Assembly: GCF_000758705.1 (NCBI RefSeq)
Contig: NZ_CP009287.1
Span: 4,340,001-4,404,000, forward strand
Reading direction: 5' to 3'
From: Paenibacillus graminis
GTDB taxonomy: Bacteria > Bacillota > Bacilli > Paenibacillales > Paenibacillaceae
DNA: 64,000 nucleotides
Shown: positions 25,106 to 34,770 of the stretch, one piece after another
Position numbering within the stretch: position 1 is the stretch's first letter
Layout of the letters: each line of letters starts with the position of its first letter
Position numbers and translations under genes: made by a program
The notes under the pieces: model-generated
What the model saw: only the letters and a program-made list of their open reading frames with translations
The model's database searches: none
What the model was told of the DNA's origin: nothing

Positions 25106-25216
25106 GAGTTTCCTCCCGGATGTCGATTTTCAACAAGTATAGCTTCAGCGGGGGAGGGTCATGTAGATACTTAAGTATGGTCTTAGGCAAAAAGCTGCTA
25201 ATAGCTGTTGGAGACT

Positions 25217-27889
25217 TTACAATATACCCAGCGTACGTGCACGGGCTATCGCCTCCGTGCGCCGCGAAACCTGAAGTTTGTCAAAGATATTCCGGTTATA
25301 GCCCTTAACGGTACTGAGTGCAAGAAACAGCCGGTCTCCAATCTCGCGGTTTGAGAGGCCTTGGGCAATGAGCTGCAGTACTTCGAGCTCCCGCCCGCTC
25401 AGTTTTTCGAATAGGGGCTGATCAGACCGGACCTGATGCCCGGAAGACCTCATTGGGATAGATGATGGTTTCTCCGCTGCAAATGCAGCCAGCAGCTTCC
25501 TCCGATAGTCCTGCATTTCCTCACAAACCGCTGCTCCGCGCAGCAGCCTTTCAACTTCCGGCCCCTCATCGACAAAGATGCGGATAAAACCGCCCGGCTC
25601 AGCAATCCTCATAGCTTCGGCCAGTGTATGCGCCGCCCCGGATTGATCTCCACACCTATAAAGCGCAGCCGCATAGAGAATCATTCCCTTAAGCCGTTCG
25701 TCTTCGCAGCCGTTGGCCGCGGCTTGCTTAAGCACCGGCTCCAGCACCGCCAGCACGGCAGAAGTGTCTTCGCGAGCCAAGTTTACCTTGGCCTGGCTGA
25801 GGGGAAGCCCGTGCTTCTCCGCGAGGATAGCGGCTGCCTCCAGATTCCCTTGATGAAGCATTACCGGAACCTGCACGGCTGCAATATGGGGAATCTGTGT
25901 CCAGTAATGACGCTGGCGGGCGACATGGTCCGCTTGCTTCAGAATAGCAGCCGCTTCGCTCACCTCTCCCCGCGCAAGCTTCAGCCTTGCGAGCAACACT
26001 TTTCCTGCAACCCCCCGGTCACTGTCTTCAAATTGCTCGGCAAGCAGAATACTCTGTTGACCATGCAGCATAGCCGTGTCCCATTTGTTCCATTCGTAAT
26101 AGATTCGCGCTAATCCCAGGTGTGCTTCGCATGCGGCAGGCAGCGGCGGATCGCCTGCCCATTCCAGCACCTGCAGATAGCTCCCGGCTGCAGCCGGTAA
26201 TTGATTTTCGGCTTCCTGTATATTCCCCTGGCCAAGAGTCGCCATCATTGTAATCATGAGATGTCCGATCCTCTTGCTGACCGATAAGGCATCGTTGTAG
26301 GCTGCTCCGGCTAAGCCGCGCTCTCCTTGGAGCTGATAAGCATACCCCAGCGTCCATGCAGCCGCTGCGCGGACCGGCAGATTGTCAGGGTGCAGATATT
26401 CCAAGGCGCGGCGCGACTCGGCAATAATGGGATCGGCCTGGTGTTTGCTGACGGCGAGCGTAGCACGAATGGAAGCAATATGTCCTATAAGATCACGGGT
26501 TTTCTCGTCCTGTACGGCACCGTGCAGCGCTTGTTCGGCAGCCTGCAGCTTCTGTTCAACACTGGATAGCCGCCCCGTCATCAGGAGTGCGGAGGCATAC
26601 ATCACCCACAAGGAAGGAATTGCATCCAGTTCTTCCCCCGGCATGGCTTGCAGCCAGTTCAGTACAGGAGTTACTGCTCCGCGAAAAAGCAGTGGCATCC
26701 CCTCTCCTTCTATCAACCGGGCGGCGCGTTCGGTATCTCCGGCAGCGGCTGCATGATGAAACGCTTCAAGTTCAAAACCATTGTCCTCATACCACCTACT
26801 GGCCCGTATGTGTAATGCAGAAACGGTCCTTTCCGCCTCCCCTTTTGATGGGCAGATGCCTTGAGACAGCCGCTCCCGCAGCAAATCTGCAAAGAGATGG
26901 TGATAGCGGTACCAGCGTCTTTCGTTGTCTAAAGGGATGAGGAACAGATTCGCATGTTCAAGATATTCCAAGGTCCGTTGTCCGGAAGCAAGAGGTGATC
27001 CTTCCGGGTCTTCACCAAGAACAGCATCACACAGCGGGCCGCACATTCTGCCCAGGACCGATGTGAACTGCAAAAAAGCCTGAATGCTTGCGGACTGCTG
27101 CTGCAGCACTTCTTCAATCAGATAATCCACGACAAACTTATGGCTGCCGGTGAACGATTGGATGAAGCCGGTATTATCATTGCGCCCCTGCATGGAGAGA
27201 GCAGCCAATTGCAGGCCGGCAACCCAGCCTTCTGTGCGGGATTCAAGGAGCCTGACATCTTCAGCGGAAAGCGCCAGACCCATCACCCCGCCCAGAAATT
27301 CAGCAGCTTCGGAGGCATTGAACCGCAGGTCTGCAGCCCGAAGTTCAGTCAATTGATGCCGCACCCGGAGCCTTGGCAAAGGCAGCACCGGATCTTCGCG
27401 TGTGGCGATGATAAGATGCATCTGCGGCGGCAGGTGCTCTATCAGAAAAACAACTGCTTGGTTAACCGGTCCGGCATCTATCACATGGTAATCGTCAAGG
27501 ATGAGCACAGAGGGTTCAGACTCAGCGCTAATTTCATTCAACAGTGCCGTTAGCAGCGATTCGATTGGCGGTGGCTGAGGAGATTGAAGCAACGCATACA
27601 CACTCTCTCCGGTGTTCACCCCGATTGACCTGCAAGCGGCGAACAGATACGTGAGAAAACGTGCGGGATCATTATCTCCCGCATCCAGCGACAGCCATGC
27701 GGCTCTGCGTCCGCAGACGGAGAGCCACTCACTGGCGAGTGTTGTTTTACCATAACCCGCAGCGGCCGAGAGGATGGTCAGCTTGCCTTGCAAGCCCTCG
27801 TTAAGCCGCTCCAGCAGACGCGGGCGGGCAACGGCTTTTGACCTGGCCGGGGGGATATACAGTTTTGCATCTACAATGGTTATTGTCAT
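25217..27889 (-). CDS. MalT-like LuxR family ATP-dependent transcriptional activator
   Basis: An 890-residue STAND-type regulator. Walker A is at residues 42-50 (AAAGYGKTT), Walker B-like SVLILDDYHVID near 135, then a winged-helix segment and a long alpha-helical repeat sensor region (about 340-800). A C-terminal LuxR helix-turn-helix follows (LSGRELEVLQLIAQGLSNREIGDRLFLALSTVKGY). Such proteins bind ATP and an inducer, oligomerise and activate promoters. I place the start at ATG 27889: a TTGACG-18-TATAAT promoter ends six bases before it and no usable ribosome site precedes it, so the mRNA is probably leaderless. An in-frame ATG at 27940 would place the promoter inside the coding region. The target genes are not evident. 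Confidence 0.85.
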   Translation of the reverse strand: MTITIVDAKLYIPPARSKAVARPRLLERLNEGLQGKLTILSAAAGYGKTTLASEWLSVCGRRAAWLSLDAGDNDPARFLTYLFAACRSIGVNTGESVYALLQSPQPPPIESLLTALLNEISAESEPSVLILDDYHVIDAGPVNQAVVFLIEHLPPQMHLIIATREDPVLPLPRLRVRHQLTELRAADLRFNASEAAEFLGGVMGLALSAEDVRLLESRTEGWVAGLQLAALSMQGRNDNTGFIQSFTGSHKFVVDYLIEEVLQQQSASIQAFLQFTSVLGRMCGPLCDAVLGEDPEGSPLASGQRTLEYLEHANLFLIPLDNERRWYRYHHLFADLLRERLSQGICPSKGEAERTVSALHIRASRWYEDNGFELEAFHHAAAAGDTERAARLIEGEGMPLLFRGAVTPVLNWLQAMPGEELDAIPSLWVMYASALLMTGRLSSVEQKLQAAEQALHGAVQDEKTRDLIGHIASIRATLAVSKHQADPIIAESRRALEYLHPDNLPVRAAAAWTLGYAYQLQGERGLAGAAYNDALSVSKRIGHLMITMMATLGQGNIQEAENQLPAAAGSYLQVLEWAGDPPLPAACEAHLGLARIYYEWNKWDTAMLHGQQSILLAEQFEDSDRGVAGKVLLARLKLARGEVSEAAAILKQADHVARQRHYWTQIPHIAAVQVPVMLHQGNLEAAAILAEKHGLPLSQAKVNLAREDTSAVLAVLEPVLKQAAANGCEDERLKGMILYAAALYRCGDQSGAAHTLAEAMRIAEPGGFIRIFVDEGPEVERLLRGAAVCEEMQDYRRKLLAAFAAEKPSSIPMRSSGHQVRSDQPLFEKLSGRELEVLQLIAQGLSNREIGDRLFLALSTVKGYNRNIFDKLQVSRRTEAIARARTLGIL

Positions 27890-27895
27890 AGCTAG

Positions 27896-27925
27896 ATTAT
27901 AATAATTGCCTTCCTGCAGCGTCAA
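27896..27925 (-). promoter_or_regulatory. consensus-like sigma-A promoter abutting the MalT-like start codon
   Basis: Minus-strand TTGACG (27920-27925), an 18-bp spacer, and TATAAT (27896-27901). Transcription beginning seven bases after the -10 would start on or next to the A of ATG 27889. Confidence 0.65.
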
Positions 27926-28057
27926 CAAAGCAGCATTCATTTTATGGCGTTATTCCTGCATGTTCTGCATCAGCGGATAATTGAAGGGGAGGCCGGTTTT
28001 CCCAAGGAGGAATATCCCTATTTTTTCCGGGTTTCCGGATTCTGCCGTGCTTCAAAT

Positions 28058-30106
28058 TTATTTAATCTTGAATTGCTCAAGCAAGCTCTGCAGTTCCTGA
28101 ACCATGGAACTTAATGATTTAGCGGAGAATGAAACCTCCTCCATGGAAGCCTGCTGTTGCTCGCTGGCTGCAGCAACATTTTGGGTGGCATCTGACGCTT
28201 CGCCGGAAATGCGGGCAAGCTGCTCCATAGTAGCGCTTATTTGCTGGGAGCCGGCAGACATTTGCTCGGAGACTGCAGATACCTCCTGAATTTGGTTAAC
28301 AATTTGTTGAATTTCCAGTACAATTCCGTTGAATGCTTCTCCTGCGTGTTCCACGAGCACAGTGCCGGAATTAACCGCTTTTGTTCCGATTACAACCGAT
28401 TGTACCGCAGCTTGCGTCTCTCCTTGCATTTCTTCAATAATCTCCCGAACCTTCCCGGCAGAATCTTTGGTTTGTTCGGATAGCTTACGAATTTCCGCAG
28501 CAACTACAGCAAATCCCTTGCCATGCTCGCCAGCGCGCGCTGCTTCAATCCCGGCATTCAAGGACAGCAGATGGGTTTGTGTACTTATCCCGCTTATCAC
28601 ATTGATTATATTGCCTATATCTATGGAACGCTCTCTGAGCTGCTCCATATGCGAAGCCGTGACCGAGACAGAACGATTGGCTTCGTTCATATCATGGACT
28701 GCCTGCTGAATGATCTTATTCCCCTGCTCCGCCTGCTGTGAGGTGTTTTGTGAAGCGTCATGCAAAACGGACGAAGACTCAGAAATCCGTTGGATGCCCA
28801 TTGCCAGTTCCTCAAGCGACCTGGCGCTTTCTTGTGTTCCCGCAAGCTGTGTCTCCGCACCGGCAGCCACTGCTTGAATGGTATGGGCAATATCCTCAGC
28901 CACTATACTTGTCTGGTCTGCACTAGCCGTCAGCTCTTCCGCTGTAGAGGCAACGTGCAAGGAATGTTCGGTGACTTTAGCCATCATTTTATTCAGAAGA
29001 TCGCTTGTATAATTTAAATTTTCTGCCATCTTACCAAATTCATCTTTCGTTTTTACCTCAATGGAATAGGTGAAATCCCCTTGAGCCAAATGCTCGGCCA
29101 TAGAATTTACACGATTCGTATGAGCGGCCAGGTTACGAGTGTAGAGTAGAATAACCACTACAATCAGAACCATGCCAATGATTAGAAAGATCAAAGTTTG
29201 CAGCAGCAATGAATTCACTTTTTCTTTAAGCTCTCGATCCGGCAAAGCTAGAGCGACAATCCAGTCTGTCTGCTCCAGCTTTGTGAAATAGACATGAACA
29301 AGTCCTTCTGAAGAAGTATAGGTTGCAGCGCCCTTTCCATCTTGCAGAATCGTTTTCGCTAAAGTGGAAATGACTGGGTCCTGCTCTGCCTGAAGTTTTA
29401 CCTTCATGATTTTATCCGTGTCAGGTCCGGCTAAATAAGTACCGTCTTTATCAAGCATAAATGCCCATCCGCTGTCTCCTACAAGTGTCTCTGTGATGAT
29501 CTTTTGTACAGTATCCAAATTTATGTCTCCAGTTGCTACTGCAACGAACCGTTCTTGGTCATCATACACAGGAACTGACGCCGTCACCATGGTTGATTTC
29601 GTTTTTTCATCATAGAAAGGGGCAGTATATTGTATTTCTTTTTGATTGGTTGCAATTTTATACCATGTTTGTGCTGGATAATTGTAGCTGGGGTCGCTAT
29701 AGTCATGTGTAACGGTTATTTGATTCTGATCGCGAAAGGCATAAGAAGAAAGAAACTTTGTATCCGCTTTATATAAATTAGGCTCAAAATAAATGCCTAC
29801 ACCGAAGGTATCTTTGTTGATTTCCAGCGAGTTTTTGAGAGTTGCATCATAATCCATCAGGCTCAGCTTGCTGTAATGGCCTTGAATGGATTTTGCTATC
29901 GTTTCCGGCACTCTACCGTGAGAGGTTATCCGATTCTGAATGCTTTGACTGGTATTTGCCAGTTGCTCCTCCATGCTTTTCTCCGTCTGATCAAGCAATA
30001 AACGATGGGATTTAAAGATTACTGCAGAAGATACTCCAATAACAATTACAAGTAAAAGCGGCAGAATGAGAAGTAGTGTTTTTGCTTTAATGCTTCTTAG
30101 TTGCAT
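28058..30106 (-). CDS. methyl-accepting chemotaxis protein with Cache sensor
   Basis: A 682-residue transmembrane chemoreceptor. An N-terminal membrane helix (about 10-32) is followed by an extracellular dCache-type ligand domain (about 40-275; landmarks FGVGIYFEPN, YAFRDQNQITVTHDYSD, MVTASVPVYDDQERFVAVATGDI). A second membrane helix lies at about 287-312, then HAMP (about 313-365) and the long cytoplasmic coiled-coil signalling domain. Its hairpin tip (TQTHLLSLNAGIEAARAGEH) binds CheA/CheW. dCache receptors mostly sense amino acids, carboxylates or amines; the ligand is unknown. It is a single gene far from any che operon in this window. Confidence 0.95.
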   Translation of the reverse strand: MQLRSIKAKTLLLILPLLLVIVIGVSSAVIFKSHRLLLDQTEKSMEEQLANTSQSIQNRITSHGRVPETIAKSIQGHYSKLSLMDYDATLKNSLEINKDTFGVGIYFEPNLYKADTKFLSSYAFRDQNQITVTHDYSDPSYNYPAQTWYKIATNQKEIQYTAPFYDEKTKSTMVTASVPVYDDQERFVAVATGDINLDTVQKIITETLVGDSGWAFMLDKDGTYLAGPDTDKIMKVKLQAEQDPVISTLAKTILQDGKGAATYTSSEGLVHVYFTKLEQTDWIVALALPDRELKEKVNSLLLQTLIFLIIGMVLIVVVILLYTRNLAAHTNRVNSMAEHLAQGDFTYSIEVKTKDEFGKMAENLNYTSDLLNKMMAKVTEHSLHVASTAEELTASADQTSIVAEDIAHTIQAVAAGAETQLAGTQESARSLEELAMGIQRISESSSVLHDASQNTSQQAEQGNKIIQQAVHDMNEANRSVSVTASHMEQLRERSIDIGNIINVISGISTQTHLLSLNAGIEAARAGEHGKGFAVVAAEIRKLSEQTKDSAGKVREIIEEMQGETQAAVQSVVIGTKAVNSGTVLVEHAGEAFNGIVLEIQQIVNQIQEVSAVSEQMSAGSQQISATMEQLARISGEASDATQNVAAASEQQQASMEEVSFSAKSLSSMVQELQSLLEQFKIK

Positions 30107-30143
30107 CGATTACAGCCTCATTTCCTGATGATAGTTAACAAAC

Positions 30144-31428
30144 CTATGTAATATATCGACATTGTTCGACATGTTTTTTAGAGGGAATTTTTAACATTTC
30201 CTTCAACCTTCCCATTCCGCTTATGGCTAAAGTGACATGCTTGCCATTGTACAGAAATCTGTCTTTGGCTTTGTCATACGTCAGTCCATAGGCCATGTAA
30301 TCCTTCAGTGCATCATAGTTGAAATCGGTCACTGTTCCGCCGTCTTCCGAGGAGGCTGACGCAGCAGCAGAACCACCCCCGGTGTTGTCTTCGCTTTCCA
30401 CGGCTTTCATCTCAACAGAGTTTCCTGAAGTACCGCCGCTTTCTACTCCGCTCGTTTGCTCTGCAAACGCAGATACCGCTCCTACAATCAAAATGAGCGA
30501 AATGGCTGCCGTCACTACCGTCAATTTTTTCAATTTCATGATCGACACAATCCTTTCTTTAGTCGCATTCTTGCTAAAGCCACTGTACAGGGGAGCAAAT
30601 CTCCCTTTTTGTTCTGCCACCGCCAAGAGACATAAAGCGTAGTCTGCCTTGTGTTCAGCACCAAGTTTGTGGATCACACTTGCATCGCACACCATTTCCA
30701 AATCCCGGTTCAGGTAGAGATACATCAGCCAGACCAGCGGATTGAACCAGTGCAGGCATAGGGCAGCAGCCGCAGCCAATTTCCACACCGCATCAAAGTG
30801 TCTGATGTGCATGTATTCATGAGTAAGAATATAATCCATTGCGGATTCGTTGCCGGTATCCAGTGATTTGGGCAAAATAATCTTCGGGTGCAATATTCCG
30901 AAGGTGATAGGCGTATCCATCCGGTCATTGGTCAATATCGTCAATCTCCGCCGCAATGGATGTTTGGTTAACCAAGCTTCAATAACGGGATGGCTCCCTT
31001 GAAGAGGCAGTGCTGTCCGCAGCTCCCTTTTGCTTCTGAAATTGATCACCACTAGCGCCATAAGCAGTACCCCCAAGCCACAAGGTTGTCAGAAGCTCTG
31101 GCTTCGACTCCAGCTTCGGCACCCCGCCTGAATCTGCCGGAACTTCAGTATCACGGGTCAGCATCCCGGTGTTCCCGGCAGTTTGATCGGGCAATGGATA
31201 TACTGCTGCTCTATGTGCATTCATGTTGTTGGTTGAATCAGCGATTTCAGCTGGGGATAACTGCGGAAGAATGGGAAAAAAAACTGGAACCAGAAGTCTG
31301 GCAACCGCAATTCCCCACAGAACGAGAAATAACAACCTGGGTAATTTGTGGATGGCCACAGACCGCAGCAGGATAACAAGAACGATCCGCACACTCGCCG
31401 AAATACTCATCCGTAGAATATCCACCAT
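30144..31428 (-). pseudogene. BlaR1/MecR1-like M56 membrane metallopeptidase, frameshifted
   Basis: Two overlapping minus-strand frames together encode an M56 antirepressor peptidase. The first (from ATG 31428) supplies the N-terminal membrane segments (VRIVLVILLRSVAIHKLPRL). The second, from about 31076 to 30144, supplies the catalytic HEYMH motif (ILTHEYMHIRHFD), the CDASVIHKLG block, another membrane helix and a short C-terminal region. The change of frame maps to a run of five G on the minus strand (31070-31074); deleting one G would join LTTLWLG to VLLMALVVINF. It could be a real mutation, a phase-variable tract or a sequencing error. The C-terminal penicillin-binding domain of true BlaR1 is absent. 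Confidence 0.8.
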
Positions 31429-31435
31429 CGCCGCC

Positions 31436-31559
31436 TCAGCTTAAGCTTTCCACAATTTTTTTCAATTTGTCGATGTCTTCTTTGGTCAGGTTCTTCTCAT
31501 TGAGGAACGCCGAAAAAAACATCCCCGCCGAACCGTATTGGAGCCGTTTTGCATCCATT
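31436..31559 (-). pseudogene. C-terminal fragment of a BlaI/MecI repressor
   Basis: Immediately upstream of the M56 gene, 40 codons read MDAKRLQYGSAGMFFSAFLN and then EKNLTKEDIDKLKKIVESLS before a stop at 31436. This matches the dimerisation tail of BlaI/MecI proteins. The whole DNA-binding domain is missing: an isochorismatase gene ends at 31564, only four bases before the fragment. The usual blaI-blaR1 pair has thus lost its repressor by a recombination event. The spacing to the M56 start is 7 bp, as in intact pairs. Confidence 0.75.
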
Positions 31560-31563
31560 TATG

Positions 31564-32121
31564 TTATCGGTATGAGTCATGTGTTGGACGGAACAAGTCT
31601 TCTTCCGACCCTCTAACCATTGAAAAGTGTTCGACATTATCGTGCCCGTGCAGCGTACTGTTATGATGCCTGATGATTTGTTCTGCACTCAGAACATCGC
31701 TGTCTGTTGTAGAATGTCCATCGCCAACCAAGGTGACGTCCAATTGACTGACGGTAGCCGCCCGCACTGCAGTATCGATACAATGCTGTGTTTTACAGCC
31801 CATAATAACCAGATGCTCAATCTGTTGATCCTTTAAATATTGCAGAAGCCCGGTTCCGTGAAAAGCATTCGTTGCCTTTTTATCAAACACTTTGGCATCA
31901 GCAGGCATACGAATTTCATTGTGCACCTGAAATCCTGGACCTTTTCCCCCGGCAACATCAAGATCCCGTACAAATACAGTCTCAACACCGGATTGTTTGG
32001 CTTTTTCAATCACTTTATTGATCGATTGGATAAGCTGTTTTTTATGGAATACTGCACTTTCCTCTTGGTACCCATCTATTAATTCCTGCTGTGCATCGAT
32101 GATTAATAATACCTGGTTCAA
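31564..32121 (-). CDS. isochorismatase family cysteine hydrolase
   Basis: A 185-residue alpha/beta hydrolase of the isochorismatase/nicotinamidase superfamily. The catalytic triad is readable: Asp9 (LIIDAQQELIDG), a Lys in the central block (DKKATNAFHGTG) and the nucleophilic Cys in VIMGCKTQHCIDTAVRAA. Members hydrolyse isochorismate, nicotinamide, carbamoyl or related amides; the substrate is undetermined. The start is TTG 32121 behind AAGGAG. Its 3' end abuts the truncated blaI fragment, which suggests this gene was inserted or joined there by recombination. Confidence 0.9.
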   Translation of the reverse strand: MNQVLLIIDAQQELIDGYQEESAVFHKKQLIQSINKVIEKAKQSGVETVFVRDLDVAGGKGPGFQVHNEIRMPADAKVFDKKATNAFHGTGLLQYLKDQQIEHLVIMGCKTQHCIDTAVRAATVSQLDVTLVGDGHSTTDSDVLSAEQIIRHHNSTLHGHDNVEHFSMVRGSEEDLFRPTHDSYR

Positions 32122-32292
32122 ATGATAGTCTCCTTTTAAATGGCCTGTTTATTAGATGATTTGGCCCAGTTTTTGGTGGCCTGATTGTCCGGAATCAGAA
32201 GATCTTTCTAAATTTCACGCAACCTGGAGTGCCTCTGGCCGTATGAACTACAGTAAACTTGGCACATACGATAACTCAAAGGAGTGAGGCGA

Positions 32293-32733
32293 ATGAAGAA
32301 ATACAGGTTAAGTCTTTTACTATTCATCTTGCTGGTTGTACCGGGTTGCGGGTTTGCGGAAAAGGTGGAAAACAGCGTCAATTTTGCCACTGATACAGCT
32401 TCTTATATGCAAACATTAACAGAGTTCGGCCAAGAAATGGATACCCTGGCTGCCGATGCTGCCACGGATACGCAGGCCAGGGAGGCATTGACAGACAGAC
32501 TTGCGGCACTCAAGGAACAGATCGTCCAATATGCTGATCTTCAGGTTCCTGAATATGCAGCAGACCTGCACCAATCGATCGTGGGGTACAATGAAACACT
32601 GCAGCAAGGAGTGGATCAGGCAATAACCAACCTGGAACAAGGAAAAGCCGCCTTTGAATCGACGGGCATTCCCGAGACGATCAACAAGGTGAGCGAGCTG
32701 TTGAACCAGATCACCCAGCTGACCCCGCAATAA
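32293..32733 (+). CDS. DUF6376-like small lipoprotein
   Basis: A 146-residue secreted lipoprotein: a type II signal peptide with lipobox VVPGCG, then an all-helical mature part rich in Ala, Gln and Leu (SVNFATDTASYMQTLTEF, VPEYAADLHQSIVGYN). It resembles the small Bacillus/Paenibacillus lipoproteins grouped as DUF6376, function unknown. The ATG at 32293 fits AAAGGAG; a GTG nine bases upstream is less well spaced. The gene is isolated and ends in a strong terminator. Confidence 0.75.
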   Translation: MKKYRLSLLLFILLVVPGCGFAEKVENSVNFATDTASYMQTLTEFGQEMDTLAADAATDTQAREALTDRLAALKEQIVQYADLQVPEYAADLHQSIVGYNETLQQGVDQAITNLEQGKAAFESTGIPETINKVSELLNQITQLTPQ

Positions 32734-32743
32734 CAGCACATAT

Positions 32744-32783
32744 AAGCGCTCAAGCATGGCAGCACATGTCTTGAGCGCTTTTT
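32744..32783 (+). terminator. rho-independent terminator of the lipoprotein gene
   Basis: AAGCGCTCAAG (32744-32754) pairs perfectly with CTTGAGCGCTT (32770-32780) and continues into a T tract. It may also end the convergent stalk-protein gene. Confidence 0.88.
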
Positions 32784-32799
32784 GTTGCCAGCGGCAGCT

Positions 32800-33918
32800 C
32801 TATTTCCCCGCCAGAAGGTATTTATAAATCTTGCCATCCCGCACATACTCATTGGTAAAAAGCAGCGCATTCCCTTCACGCTTGATGAATTTCAGATAAT
32901 CTCCATAAAACGGAAGATCATTCGTTTCTGCATATTTCTGCTGCTCAGTGTCAAGCAGTTTTTGGTACAATAACGTTTGCTTCCCTGTCTTACGTTCGAT
33001 CAGCAGGAGAAGCCCCTTCTGATTCGGACGAATCAGCAGAAAATCATCATCCATCCCCTCTACCAAATACGTATCAGCTTCACCCCCAAGCTTGACCAAA
33101 TCTATTACAGCAGTCACCTTCCCTGTTCCATCTTCGATCAGCCGCAGCTTCTTTCCATCGGTAAGCACCAGGGTATTGCCGTACATTTTCACATTCTCCC
33201 CATAACGCATCCAGTATTTTACGCTGTCCTGACGGATGACCATTCCATCTTTGAGAATCAGCGTATACCATTTATTGTTGATATGCGGCTCCCCGTAGAC
33301 ATCCGTGATGGTCAGGTAGACCAGGCCCTTTGGGGTCTTTTTAAAATCAAATTGAACCATGTCGTAAAGCTCAGACCCGAGTTTTGCCAGCAATTTGGGC
33401 TCTCCCGTTGGAGCGGTTACATATAAGTTCCCGTTTTTCTTATCCACGGTATATGTAGCTCCGCCATAACTTACGCTTGCGCTGGAGAAATATTTCAGCC
33501 CTTGGGCAATATAAAGATTCTGGGCCGCATTCCAGCTCACCGTTGTTCCGTCCAGTGAACGGACCAGAAAGCGTGCCGGAACATACAACTGCTCTTCATA
33601 CACAAATGGAATACCTCCAAGATCAACGATTGTACCGTCGAGAACCCCTTTTGCGCTGCCTATGCGAACTCCAACCTTTTTGTTCCATCCCAGAAATTGT
33701 GCCTTCTGATGTGCCTTATCCCAGGTGACCCGAAGGCCTGATGACTCCCAAAGACCTGCTGACACATAGGTAATCCCATTCTTGAGCAGCGCCGGACTGG
33801 TAACCTGCCCTCCGTTCTCCAGTGTGTGCTTGAAATATGCGGAGGAAGCAGCATCCGTCATTGGAGCCATAAGCAATGAAGCGGCAAGCATTGGAGCAAC
33901 CAGCCATTTTTTAACCAT
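32800..33918 (-). CDS. copper amine oxidase N-terminal (stalk) domain protein, secreted
   Basis: A 372-residue exported protein. MVKKWLVAPMLAASLLMAPMTDAASS is a signal peptide, split here as 20 residues MVKKWLVAPMLAASLLMAPM plus its cleavage region. Residues about 40-130 form the stalk domain, common in Paenibacillus surface proteins (GITYVSAGLWESSGLRVTWD, QLYVPARFLVRSLDGTTVSW). The remainder is beta-rich and resembles a propeller-like sensor or binding domain (VYLTITDVYGEPHINNKWY, TYLVEGMDDDFLLIRPNQ). No catalytic residues are recognised. The start is ATG 33918 because GGAG is correctly spaced; the longer frame adds eight unlikely residues. A role at the cell surface is inferred from the signal peptide. 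Confidence 0.82.
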   Translation of the reverse strand: MVKKWLVAPMLAASLLMAPMTDAASSAYFKHTLENGGQVTSPALLKNGITYVSAGLWESSGLRVTWDKAHQKAQFLGWNKKVGVRIGSAKGVLDGTIVDLGGIPFVYEEQLYVPARFLVRSLDGTTVSWNAAQNLYIAQGLKYFSSASVSYGGATYTVDKKNGNLYVTAPTGEPKLLAKLGSELYDMVQFDFKKTPKGLVYLTITDVYGEPHINNKWYTLILKDGMVIRQDSVKYWMRYGENVKMYGNTLVLTDGKKLRLIEDGTGKVTAVIDLVKLGGEADTYLVEGMDDDFLLIRPNQKGLLLLIERKTGKQTLLYQKLLDTEQQKYAETNDLPFYGDYLKFIKREGNALLFTNEYVRDGKIYKYLLAGK

Positions 33919-34032
33919 AAATCTCCATCCTCTCCAACTCAATCAGATCCTTATTCCTGTCACCTTTATTCTACTAAAAAAGAAGCCACTACTGCTTCCT
34001 CATTACCGGTATACAACCTGAGCTTTCTCCCG

Positions 34033-34566
34033 TTACCCTGTAACCTCACATCTTTTACGGATCATTCGGATCTGCCCTCTGTGGTTAATCTCATCTTCAA
34101 AAACATGAAACCACATAAAATAGTAGTTTGCCGGTTGATCACCCCAGAATGGCTCCTCCTCGTATAACCACTCGTCATTCACAGTTTGGAACCATTCCAG
34201 CGTTGTCCGTCTTACTGCATCCAACTGCTCCATATAATAACTCAATTCATTGCCCTTAATTTGCACTCGTCCTTCTTCACCTAAATTTAACGCCGCTCCC
34301 CATCTGGCCAGTTCTTCTTCAGTTAAGTCTCTTCCTTCAAAGGTTGCAGCTTGATAGGCATATTCTACAGCGGCAAAATGTAATAATAACCCGCCGATTG
34401 AATTACTCTGAGAATCGATCAAAAAATCCAACTGGTCAACGCTCAGTCCTTTAACAGATTCAATAGTTGTAAATCTTGCGTAATTCATCATAGAGATCAA
34501 ACGGCTGATTTGTGGTGAATATCCGGGAATATCTGTAATAAGATAGAGCTTATCATTGTGCATCAT
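34033..34566 (-). CDS. DinB-like/DUF664 four-helix metal-binding protein
   Basis: A 177-residue cytoplasmic protein of the DinB/YfiT superfamily, four-helix bundles that bind a divalent metal and often transfer or open small thiols such as bacillithiol. The expected His ligands are present: one in GGLLLHFAAVEYAYQ and two in the C-terminal helix WFHVFEDEINHRGQIRMI. The start is well marked by GGGAGG seven bases before the first of two consecutive ATG codons. The thiol or substrate is unknown. Confidence 0.85.
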   Translation of the reverse strand: MMHNDKLYLITDIPGYSPQISRLISMMNYARFTTIESVKGLSVDQLDFLIDSQSNSIGGLLLHFAAVEYAYQAATFEGRDLTEEELARWGAALNLGEEGRVQIKGNELSYYMEQLDAVRRTTLEWFQTVNDEWLYEEEPFWGDQPANYYFMWFHVFEDEINHRGQIRMIRKRCEVTG

Positions 34567-34770
34567 TTAATATCCTCCCTTGATAGCATTGTTCTCTCCC
34601 CACTTGATAATCAATTATCCTGCTCCTCACGTAACCTATTGGGTCATTGCAATCATTTTACCATATAGATTGATACAGAAAATGGTAGAAACATTTTTAG
34701 AAAATCTTTTCTTCCAGTCACAGGCACCCCTCCTGTGCTCTTGACATACATAGATTAGAGGGAAGGCGGG

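Noticed and set aside
31497..31688. 63-codon minus-strand frame across the isochorismatase/blaI junction
   Set aside because: It is out of frame with both flanking genes, each of which has recognisable protein sequence in its own frame.
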